64,000 nt of DNA from Mercurialis annua. Lineage: Eukaryota; Streptophyta; Magnoliopsida; Malpighiales; Euphorbiaceae. Positions 12,217-23,706 of this stretch are shown here, piece by piece. The stretch spans positions 24,937,501 to 25,001,500 of the forward strand of contig NC_065577.1 in the NCBI RefSeq assembly GCF_937616625.2. Direction: 5' to 3'. The notes beneath the pieces are model-generated. The model had not been told where the DNA came from. It made no database searches and saw nothing but the letters and a program-made list of their open reading frames with translations. Each line of letters starts with the position of its first letter. Position 1 is the stretch's first letter. The translations under genes and the position numbers were made by a program.

Positions 12217-15200
12217 GGAAACGTTTGGATTTGTTTCGTAACGTTTGTAAATGTTTTGCTTAAATTGCTAAAATGGAGAAACGTTTTGATTTGTTTCATA
12301 ACGTTTGTAAACGTTTGGCTTAAATCGCTAAAAAGATGAAACGTTTGGTTTTGTTTCGTAATGTTTGTAAATGTTTGGCTTAAATTGGTAAAAAGGTGAA
12401 ACGCTTGGATTTGATTCGTAACGTTTGTAAACGTTTGGCTTAAATCGCTAAAAAGGTGAAATGTTTGGATTTTTTTCGTAACATTTGTAAACGTTTTGCT
12501 TAAATCGCTAAAAAGGTGAAAAGTTTGGATTTGTTTAAGTAACCTTGGTAAACGTTAGGCTTAAATCGCAAAAAAGGGGAAAGGTTTGCTTTTGCTCCAT
12601 AACGTTTATAAACGTTTGGCTAAAAATCGCCAAATATTGGAATCGTTTGGTTTTATTTCATAACGATTGTAAACATTTGGCTTAAATCGGTAAAAACGTG
12701 AAATGTTTTGATTTGTTTCGTAACGTTTTAAACGTTTTCTTTGATCGCTATAAATGTGAAACGTTTGGATTTGTTTCGTAACGTTTTAAACGTTTGGTTT
12801 TGTTTCATAACGTTTATAAACGTTTGGCTTAAATCGCTAAAAAGGTGAAACGTTTGGATTTGTTTCATAACGTTTGTAAACGCTTGGCTTAAATTCCTAA
12901 AAAGGTGAAACGTTTGGTTTTGTTTCGTAAAGTTTGTAAATGTTTGGATTAAATAGCTAAAAATGTGAAACGTTTGGATTTGTTTCATAACGTTTCAAAC
13001 GTTTGGTTTTGTTTTGTAGAGTTTATAAATGTTTTGCTTAAATCGCTGAAAAGGTAAAACGTTTGGTTTTGTTTCGTAACGTTTGTATATAATTCGCTTA
13101 AATCGCTAAAAAGGTGAAACGTTTGGATTTGTTTCGTACCTTTTGTAAATGTTCGGCATAAATTGCAAAAAATGCGAAACGTTTTTTTTGTTCCATAACG
13201 TTTGTAAACGTTTGGCTTAAATTGCTAGAAAAGAGAAACGTTTGGATTTGTTTTGCAATGTTTGTAAACGTTTGGCATAAATCGCTAAATTGAAAAAACA
13301 TTTCGATTTGTTCGTAGGGTTTTAAAAGTTTGGTTTTGTTTCGTAACGTTTGTAAATGTTTGGCTTAAGTCTCTAAAAGGGTGAAACGTTTGGATTTGCT
13401 TCATAACGTTTGTTAACGTTTAGCTTAAATCGCTAAAAATGTGAAACATTTGGATTTGTTTCGTAGTGTTAGTAAATGTTTGGCTTAAATCGCTAACAAT
13501 ATGAAACGTTTGGTTTTGTTCCGTAATGTTTGTGAACGTGTTTGGCTTAAATTTCTAAAAAGGTTAAACAATTGGATTTGTTTCGTAACGTTTGTAAACG
13601 TTTGGCTTCAATCATTAAAAAGAGGAAACGTTTGGATTTGTTTCGTAACGTCTGAAAACGTTTGGCTTAATTTGCTAAAATGGGGAAATCGCAAAAAAGG
13701 TGAAACGTTTGGTTTTGTTTCGTAACGTTTGTAAACGTTTGGCGTATATCGCTAAAAAGGTGAAACGTTTGGATTTGTTTCGAAACGTTTGTAAACGTTC
13801 GGCGTAAATCGCTAAAAATGTGAAATGTTTGGATTTGTTTCATAACATGTGTAAACGTTTGGCTTGTGTCGCTAAAAAGGGGAAACGTTTGGATTTGCTT
13901 CATAACGTTTGTAGACGTTTGGCTTAAATTGCTAAAAAGGTGAAACGCTGGGATTTGTTTCGAAACGTTTGCAAAGGTTTGACATAAATCGCTAAAAAGG
14001 GGAAACGTTTGGATTTGTTTAGTAACCTTGGTAAACGTTTTGCTTAAATTGGTAAAAAGGGAAAACGTTTGGTTTTCTTTCATAACGTTTATAAACGTTT
14101 GGGTAAAAATCGCTAAAAAGGGGAAACAGTTTGTTTTGTTTCATAACGTTTGTAAACGTTTGACTTAAATCAGTAAAAAGGTGAAACGCTTGAATTTGAT
14201 TCGTAATGTTTTAAACATTTGGCTTATATCGCTAAAATGGGAAAACGTTTGGATTGGTTTTATTTCGTAATGTTTGTAAACGTTTGGCTTAAATTGCTAA
14301 AAAGGTGAAACCCTTGAATTTGTTTCGTAATGTTTGTAAACATTTTGCTATGTTTCGTAACTTTTGTAAACATTTGGCTTTGTTTCGTAAGGTTTGTAAA
14401 CGTTTGGTTTAAATTTTTAAAAACTTGAAATTCTTGGTTTTGTTTCGTAACGTTTGTAAACTTTTGGCTTCAATCGCTGAAAAGGTGAAATGTTTGGATT
14501 TATTTCGTAATGTTTGTAAACGTTTGGCTTAAATTGCTAAAAAGGTGAAACGCTTGGATTTGTTTCGTAACGTTTGTAAATGTTTGGCTTAAATCGATAA
14601 AAAAGATTTCGTAATGTTTTAAACGCTTGGATTTGTTTTGTAACATTTGTAAACGTTTGGCTTAAATCGCTAAAAAGGTGAAACGTTTGGATTTGTTTCG
14701 TAACGTTTGTAAATGTTTGACTTAAATCGCTAAAAAGGAGAAACGTTTGGGTTTGTTTCGTAACGTTTGTAAATATTTGGCTTAAATCACTAAAAAGGTG
14801 AAACGTTTGGTGTTGTTTCATAACGTTTGTAAAACGTTTGGCTTAAATCACTAAAAAGGGGAAACGTTTGGCTTTATTTCATAACGTTTGTAAACGTTTG
14901 GCTTTTTTTAGTAACGTTTGTAAACGTTTGGCTTCAATCGCTAAAAACGGGAAATGTTTGGATTTTTTCTGTAATGTTTGTAAATGTTTGGCTTCAATTG
15001 CTAAAAATGTGAAACGGTTTGTTTTATTTCGTAACCTTTGTAAACATTCGGCATAAATCACAAAAAAGGTGAAATAGTTGGATTAGTTGCGTAACGTTTT
15101 AAACGTTTGGCTTTAATCGCTATAATGGTGAAACGATTGGATTTGTTTAGTAATATTTTTAAACATTTGGCTTCAATAAATAAAAGTTGAAACGTTTGGA
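12217..15200 (+). repeat. 60-bp satellite, degenerate fourth higher-order copy
   Basis: The sequence still follows copies A-C monomer by monomer: the ATGGAG monomer near 12270 matches the one near 52, and the AAATAGCTAAAAATG variant near 12950 also matches. There are many more substitutions and several missing monomers, for example around 13190. The match fades near 15.2 kb after the TTCAATAAATAAAAGTTG variant. This is an older duplicate of the same 4-kb unit. The right boundary is approximate. Confidence 0.75.
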
Positions 15201-18200
15201 TTTGTTTCGTAACGTATATAAACGTTTTTCTTAAATTGCTAAAAAGGTTAAACACTTGGATTTGTTTCGTAACGTTTATGAATGTTTGGCTTAAATCACA
15301 AAAAAATTGAAATGTTTGTATTTGTTTCATAACGTTTGTAAACGTTTGGCTTAAATCGCTAAAAAAAATTCGTAATGTTTTAAACGCTTGGATTTGTTTC
15401 GTAACATTTGTAAAAATTTGGCTTAATTCGCTAAAAAGGGGAAACGTTTGAATTTGTTTCGTAAACGTTTGTAAACGTTTTGCTTAAATCGCTAAAAAGG
15501 AGAAACGTTTGGATTTGTTTCGTAACGTTTGTAAACGTTTGGCTTAAATCACTAAAAAGGTGAAACGTTTGGATTTGTTTCATAACGTTCGTAAACGTTT
15601 GACTTATATCGCTAAAAAGGTGAAACGTTTGGATTTGTTTTGTAACGTTTGTAAACGTTTGGCATAAATCTCTAAAATGGAGAAACTTTTGCATTTGTTT
15701 CGTACCATTTGTAAACGTTTGGCTTAAATCGCTAAAAAGGTGAAATGTTTGGATTTGTTTCGTAGCGTTTGTAAACGTTTGGCATAAATCGCTAAAAAGG
15801 GGAAACATTTGGATTTGTTTCGTAGCGTTTGTAAAATTTTGGCTAAATCCCTAAAAAGGTGAAACATTTGGATTTGCTTCGTAATGTTTGTAAACGTTTG
15901 GCTTAAATCGCAAAAAAGGTGAAACGTTTGGATTTGTTTCATAACGTTTATAAACGTTTGGCTTAAGTCGCTAAAAGGGTGAAACGTTTGGATTTGTTTC
16001 GTAATATTTTTAAACGTTTTACTTAAATCGCTAAAAAGGGGAAACGCTTAGATTTGTTTCCTAATGTTTGTAATCGTTTGGCTTGAATTGCTAAAAAGGT
16101 AAAACATTTGGATTAGTTTCGAAACGTTTGTAAATGTTTGGCTTAAATTGCTAAAAAGGGGAAACATTTGAATTTTATTCGTAACATATGTGCTTGTTTG
16201 GCTTAAATCGCTACAACTGTTGAACGTTTGGTTTTGTTCTGTAACGTTTGTAAATATGTTTGGCTTAAATTTCTAAAAAGGTTAAACGTTTGGATTTGTT
16301 TCATAACGTTTGTAAACGTTTGGCTTCAATCGCTAAAAAGGTGAAACATTTGGATTTATTTCGTAACATTTGTAAACGTTTGCCTTATTTTGCTAAAAAA
16401 TAGGAAAGGTTTGGATTTGTTTCGTACTGTTTGTAAACGTTTGGCTTAAATCGCTAAAGAGGTAAAACGTTTGGTTTTGTTTCATAACGTTTGTAAACGT
16501 TTGGCTAAAATCGCTAAAAAGGTGAAACGTTTGGATTTGTTTGTAACGTTTATTAATGTTCGGCTTAAATCGCTAAAAATGTGAAACGTGTGAATTTTGT
16601 TTCGTAACGCTTGGCTTAAATTGCTAAAAAGGTGAAACGCATGGATTAATTTTGTAGCGTATGTAAACGTTTGGCTTAAATTACTAAAAAGGTTAAGCAT
16701 TTGGTTTTGTTTCGTAACGTTTGTAAACGTTTGGCTTAAATCGCTAAAAAGGTGAAACGTTTGGATTTTTTTCTTAACCTTTGTTAACGTTTGGCTTAAA
16801 TCGCTAAAAAGGGGAAACATTTGGTTTTGTTTCGTAACGTTTATAAACGTTTGGCTTAAATCGCTAAGAAGGTGAAACATTTGGTTTTGTTTCGTAACGT
16901 TTGGCTTAAATCGCTAAAAAGATTAAACGTTTGGATTTGTTTCTAACGTTTTAAACATTTAGTTTAAATCGATAAAATGGGAAAACGTTTGGATTGGTTT
17001 TTTTCCGTAACGTTTGTGAACGTTTGGCTTAAATTGCTAAAAAGATGAAACGCTTGGATTTGTTTCGTAACTTTTGTAAACATTTGGATTTTTTCCGTAA
17101 CGTTTGTAAACGTTTAGCTTTGTTTCGTAACGCTTGTAAACGTTTGGCTTAAATCGCTTAAAAGGTGAAACAGTTGGATTTATTTCATAACGTTTTAAAC
17201 GTTTGTCTTATATCGCTATAATGGTGAAACATTTGGATTTATTTAGTAATGTTTTTAAACATTTGGCTTCAATAAATAAAAAGCTGAAACGTTTGATTTT
17301 GTTTCATAACGTTTGTAAACGTTTGGCTTAAATCACTAAAAAGGTGAAACGTTTGGATTTGTTTCGCAACGTTTGGCTTAAATCGCTAAAAATGTGAAAC
17401 GTTTGGATTTTTTTCATAACGTTTCAAACGTTTGGCTTAAATCGCTAAAAAGGTTAAACGTTTGGTTTAAATTGATAAAATGCGAAAACGTTTGGATTGG
17501 TTTTGTTTCGTAACTTTTGTAAACGTTTGCCTTAAATTGCCAAAAAGGTGAAACGCTTGGATTTGTTTCGTAACTTTTATAAACGTTTGGCTTTTAGTCG
17601 TAACGTTTGTAAACGTTTGGCTTTATTTCGTAACGCTTGAAAACCTTTGGCTTAAATCGCTAAAAAGGTGAAATAGTTGGATTTGTTTCATAACGTTTGG
17701 CTTATATCGCTATAATGGTGAAACATTTGGATTTGTTTAGTAATGTTTTTAAACATTTGGCTTCAATAAATAAAAAGCTGAAAAGGTTGGATTTGTTTCG
17801 TAACGTTTGTAAACGTTTGGCTTAAATCACTAAAAAGGTGAAACGTTTGGATTTGTTTCGCAACGTTTGTAAACGTTTTTCTTTAATAGCTAAAAGTGTG
17901 AAATGTTTGGTTTTGTTCAGTAACGTAACTAAACGTTTGGCTTAAATCGCTAAAAATGTAAAATGTTTGGATTTCTTTCGTAACGTTTGAAACGTTTGGA
18001 TTTGTTTCGTAACGTTTGTAAATGTTCGGCTTAAATCGCTAAAAATGTGAAACGTTTGGATTTGTTTCGTAACGTTTCAAACGTTTGGATTTGTTTCGTA
18101 ACATTTGTATACGTTTTGCTTAAATCGCTAAAAAGGTGAAACGCTTAGATTTGTCTTCTAATGTTTGTAAACGTTTAGCTTCAATCACTAAAAAGGTGAA

Positions 18201-21200
18201 ACATTTGGATTTGTTTCGTAGCGTTTGAAAACATTTGGCTTAAATCTCCAAAAAGGGTGAAACGTTTGGATTTGTTTCGTAATGTTTATAAACGTTTGGC
18301 TTAAATCGCTAAAAATGAGAAATGTTTGGTTTTGCTCCATAACCATTGTAATCGTTTGGCTTAAATCTCTAAAAATGTGAAACGTTTGGATTTCTTTCGT
18401 TACATTGGAAGCGTATGGATTTTTTTCGTAATATTTGTAAAAGTTCAGCTTAAATCGCTAAAAATGTCAAAACGTTTAGATTTGTTTCGTAACGTTTCAA
18501 ATGTTTGGATTTGTTTCGTTACGTTTGTAAACGTTAGGCTTAACTAGCTAAAAAGGTGAAACGGTTTTAAACGTTTGGCTTAAATCGCAAAAAAGGTGAA
18601 ACACTTGGATTTGTTTCGTAACGTTTGTAAACGTTTGGCTTAAATCACTAAAATGGGAAAGCGTTTTGATTTGTTTCGTAACGGTTCTAAACGTTTGGCT
18701 TTAATCGCTAAAAAGGTGAAACATTTCTTTTTGTTCCGTAACGTTTTAAACGTTTGGATTTGTTTCGTAACGTTTGTAATCATTTGGCTTAAATCGCTAA
18801 AAAAGGGAAACGTTTGGATTTGTTTCGTAACGTTTGTAAACGTTTGGCTTAAATCGCTAAAAAGGTGAAACACTTGGTTTTGTTTTGTAACGTTTATAAA
18901 CGTTTGGCTTAAATTGCTAAAAAGGTGAAACAGTTGGATTTGTTTCGTAACATTTTTTAACGTTTGGCTTAAATTGGTAAAAAGGGGAAACGTTTGTAAG
19001 CGTTTAGATTAAATCGCTAAAAAGGTGAAAGGCTTGAATTTGTTTTGTAACGTTTGTAAACGTTTGGCCTAAATTGCTAAAATGTGAAAACGTTTGGATT
19101 TGTTTCGTAACGTTTCTAAACGTTTGGCATAAATCGCTAAAAAGGTGAAACGTTTGATTTTGCTGCGTAAAGTTTTAAACGTTTGGATTTGTCTCGAATC
19201 ATTTGGATTTGTTTCGTAGCGTTTGTAAACGTTTGGCTTAAATCGCTAAAAAGGTGAAACGTTTGGATTTGTTTCGTTACGTTTGTAAACGTTCAGCTTA
19301 AATCGCTATAAATGGGAAACGTTTGTTTTTGTTCCGTAACGTTTGTAAATGTTTGAATTTTTTTTGTAAAGTTTGTTTCGTAACATTTTAAACGTTTGGT
19401 TTTGTTTTGTAACGTTTGCAAACGCTTGGCTTAAAATACAAAAACGGTGAAACGTTTGGTTTTGTTTTGTAACGTTTGTAAACGTTTGGTTTAAATCACT
19501 AAAATAGGTGAAACGTTCGGTTTTGGTTTTGTAACATTCGTAAACGTTTGGCTTCAATAGCTAAAAAGGTGAAACGTCTTGATTTGTTTCGTAACGTTTG
19601 CTTTTGTTTCGTAACGTTTGTAAACGTTAGGCTTAATTCGCTAAAAAGATGAAACGTTTGGATTTGTTTCGTAACTTTTTAAACATTTAGTTTTGTTTCG
19701 TAGCGTTTGTCAACGTTTAGGTTAAATCGCTAAGAAGGCAAAACGTCCGGTTTTATTTCGTACCGTTTGTATGTTTGGCTTAAATCGCTAAAAATGTGAA
19801 ACGTGTGGATTTGTTTCGTAAGGTTTAAAATGTTTGGTTTTGTTTCGTAATGTTTTGCAACATTTGGCTTAAATCGCTAAAAAGGTGAAACATTTGTTTT
19901 TTTTCGTAACGTTTGTAAACGTTAGGCTTAAATCTCTAAATAGGTGAAACGTTTAGATTTGTTTCGCAACATTTGTACACGTTTCGCTTAAATTGCTAAA
20001 ATGTTGAAATGTTTGGATTGTTTCGTAACGTTTGTAAACATTTGGCTTAAATCGCTAAAATGGGGAAACGCTTGGAATTGTTTCGTAACATTTTAAACGA
20101 TTGGTTTTGTTTCGTAACGTTTGTAAACATTTAGCTTAAATCGCTTAAAAGGTGAAACATTTGGATTTGTTTTGCAACGTTTGTAAACGTTTGGCTTAAA
20201 TCGCTAAAAAGGTGAAACGTTTGGATTTGTTTCGTAGCGTTTGGCTTAAATCGCTAAAAATGTGAAACGTTCGGGTTTGTTCCGTAACGTTTGTAAACGT
20301 GTTTGGCTAAAATTTCTAAAAAGGATAAATGTTTGGATTTGTTTCGTAACGTTTGTAAACGTTTGACTTTAATCTCTAAAAAGGTGAAATGTTTGGATTT
20401 GGTTCGTAACGTTTGTAAATGTTTGGCTTAAATAGCTAAAATGGGGCAAAGTTTAGATTTGTTTCGTAACGTTTGTCTTAAATCGCTAAAAAGGTGAAAC
20501 GTTTGGTTTGGTTTCGTAAAGTTTGTAAACATTTGGCTTAAATTGCTAAAAAAGTGAAACGTTAAGATTTGTTTTGTAATGTTTGTAAACGTTTGGATTA
20601 AATCGCTAAAAAGGTGAAACGCTTGAATTTGTTTCGTAACGTTTGTAAACGTTCGGCTTAAATCACTAAAAATGTGAAACGTTTGTTTTTGTTCCGTAAC
20701 GTTTTTAAACGTTTGGCTTAAATCGCCAAAAAGGTGAAACGTTTTGATTTGTTTCGTAACGTTTATAAACGTTTGGCTTGAATCGCTAAAAAGGGGAAAC
20801 GTTTGGATTTGTTTCCTAACGTTTGTAAACGTTTGGTCTAAAGTTGTAAAAAAGGTGAATCGTTTGGATTTGTTTCGTAGCGTTTGTAAACGTTTGGCTT
20901 ACATTGCTAAAAAGGTGAAACGTTTGGATTTGTTTCGTAAAATTTGTAAACATTTGGCTTACTTCGCTAAAAAGGAGAAACGTTTGGTTTTGTTTCGTAA
21001 CATTTGTAAACGTTTGGCTTAAATCGTTAAAAAGGTGAAATGTTTGGATTTGTTTCATAACGTTTGCAAACGTTTGGCTTTAAATCGATAAAAAGGTTAA
21101 ACATTAGGTTTTGCTTTGTAACGTTTGTAAACGTTTGGCTTAAATCGCTAAAAATGTGAAACATTTGTTTTTGTTTCGTGTTTCGTAACGTTTGTAAACG

Positions 21201-23706
21201 TTTGGCTTAAATTGCTAAAAAGGGGAAACGTTTGGTTTTGTTTCATAATGTGTATAAACATTTGGCTGAAATCGCTAAAAAGGTAAAATGTTTGGATTTG
21301 TTTCGTAACGTTTATAAACGTTTGGCTTAAATCGCTAAAAAGGTGAAACGTTTGGATTTGTTTCGTAATGTTTTAAAGTTTCGCTTAAATCGCTACAATG
21401 GGAAAACGTTTGGATTGGTTTTGTTTCGTAACGTTTGTAAACGTTTGGCTTAAATTCCTAAAAAGGTGAAACGCTTGGATTTGTTTCGTATAGTTTGTAA
21501 ACGTTTGGCTTTTTTCGTAACGTTTGTATACCTTTGGCTTTGTTTCGTAACGTTTGTAAACGTTTGGCTTTGTTTTGTAACGTTTGTCAACGTTTTGCTT
21601 TGTTTCGTAACGTTTGTAAACGTTTGGCTTGGTTTTGTAACGTTTGTAAAGTTTTGGCTTCAATCGCTAAAAAGGTGAAACGTTTTGATTTCTTTCATAA
21701 AGTTTGTAAACGTTTGGCTTAAATTGGTAAAAAAAGGTGAAACACTTGGTTTTGTGTTGTTTCTTAACGTTTGTAAAAGTTTTGGCTTAAATTGCTAAAA
21801 AGGTGAAACGCTTGGTTTTGTGTTGTTTTGTATCATTTTTAAACGTTTGGCTTCATTCGCTATAATGATGAAATGTTTGGATTTGTTTCGTAATGTTTCT
21901 AAACGTTTGGCTTAAATTGCTATAAAGGTGAAACACTTCGATTTGTTTCATAACGTTTGTAAACGTTTGGTTTAAATCACTAAAAAGGTAAATGTTTGGA
22001 TTTGTTTCGTAACGTTTGTAAATGTTTAGATTAAATCGCAAAAAAATGTGAAACATTTGGTTTTGTTTCGTAACCTTTGTAAACGTTGGGCTTCAATCGG
22101 TAAAAAGGTGAAACGATTGGATTTGTTTCGTAACGTTTTAAACGTTTGGTTTAAATCGCTAAAATGGTGAAACGTTTGGATTTGTTTCGTAATGTTTGTA
22201 AACGTTTGGCTTCAATCACTAAAAAGGGGAAACGTTTGGATTTGTTTCGTAACGTTTGTAAACTTTTGGCTTAAATCACTAAAAATGTGAAACGTTTTGT
22301 TTTGTACCGTAACGTTTGTAAACGTTTCGCTTAAAACTCTAAAAATGTGAAACATTTGGTTTACTTTCGTAAAGTTTGAAACGTTTGGATTTGTTTCGTA
22401 ACGTTTGTAAACCTTCAGCTTAAATAGCTAAAAATTTGAAACGTTTGGATTTGTTTCGTAGCATTTCAAACGTTTGGATTTGTTTCAAAGCGTTTGGATT
22501 TGTTTCGTAACGTTTTTAAACGTTTGGATTAAATCGCAAAAAAGGGGAAACGTTTGCAAACGTTTGGATTTGTTTCGTAATGTTTGTAAACGTTTCACTT
22601 AAATCGCAAAAAAGGTGAAACGTTTGGCTTAAATCGCTAAAAATATGAAAAGCTTGGATTTGTTTCGTAACGTTTGTAAACGTTTGGCTTAAATCGCAAA
22701 AATGGGGAAATGTTTGGATTTGTTTCTTAACGTTTCCAAACGTTTGGCTTAAATCGCTAAAAAGATAAAACGTTTGTTTTTGTTCCGTAACGGTTAAACG
22801 TTTGGATTTGTTTCGAAATGTTTGGATTTGTTTCGTAACATTCGTAAGCGTTTGGCATGAATCGCTAAGAAAGGGAAACATTGGGATTTGTTTCGTTACG
22901 TTTGTTAACGTTCTGCTTAAATCGCTAAAAATGTGAAACGTTTGTTTTTGTTCTGTAACGTTTGTAAACAATTGGATTTGTTTCGTAACGTTTTACACGT
23001 TTGGTTTTGTTTCGTAACGTTTGTAAACGTTTGGCTGAAATTACTAAAAAGGTGAAACGTTTGGGTTAGTTTCGTAACGTTTGTAAACGTTTTGTTTAAA
23101 TTGCTAAAAAGGTGAAACGTTCGGTTTTGTTTTGTAACGTTTGTAAACGATTGGCTTCAATCGCTAAAAAGGTGAAACGTTTGGATTTGTTTCGTAACAT
23201 TTGGTTTTGTTGCGTAATGTTTGTAAACGTTTGGCTTAAATCACTAATAAGGTGAAACGTTTGGATTTGTTTCGTAACGTATGTAAACGTTTGACTTAAA
23301 TCGCTATAAAGGTGAAATGCTTGGATTTGTTTTGTGATGTTTGTAAACGTTTGGCTTAAACTGCTAAAAAGGTGAAAAGTTTGGATTTGTTTCGTAATAT
23401 TTGTAAACGTTTTGCTTAAATTGCTAGAAAGGTGAAAAATTTTGATTTGTTTCATAACGTTTGTAAACGTTTGGCTTAAATCGCTAAAACGGTGAAACGC
23501 TTGGATTTGTTTCGTAACGTTTTAAGCGTTTGGTTTTGTTAACGTTTGGCTTAAATTGCTAAAAAGGTAAAACACTTGGATTTGTTTCGTAACGTTCGTA
23601 AACGTTTGGCTTAAATTGCATAAAAGGGGATACGCTTGGATTTTTTGATAACGTTTGTAAACGTTTAGCTTAAAACGCAAAAAGGGTGAAACGTTTGGAT
23701 TTGTTT
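15201..23706 (+). repeat. 60-bp satellite, mainly monomeric array
   Basis: The same 60-bp satellite continues in the same orientation, with no 4-kb periodicity that I can follow by eye. Monomers are more divergent and many are truncated or fused. Shorter nested duplications occur, the clearest being a block of about 490 bp at about 16960-17455 that recurs at about 17455-17945. No gene or foreign insertion is seen. The array ends where monomer orientation flips at about 23706. Confidence 0.9.
16960..17945 (+). repeat. Local direct duplication of a ~490-bp satellite block
   Basis: Two successive blocks share the same unusual monomer series. Each starts with GGAAAACGTTTGGATTGG or a close variant (16980 and 17474). 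Each then has monomers lacking the TTAAATCGC tail, a TATATCGCTATAATGG variant, and an AATAAATAAAAAGCTGAAA variant (about 17272 and 17766). The offset is about 490-495 bp. Divergence between the blocks is clear, so the duplication is not very recent. Related variants also occur near 14235-15190 and 21395. Confidence 0.7.
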
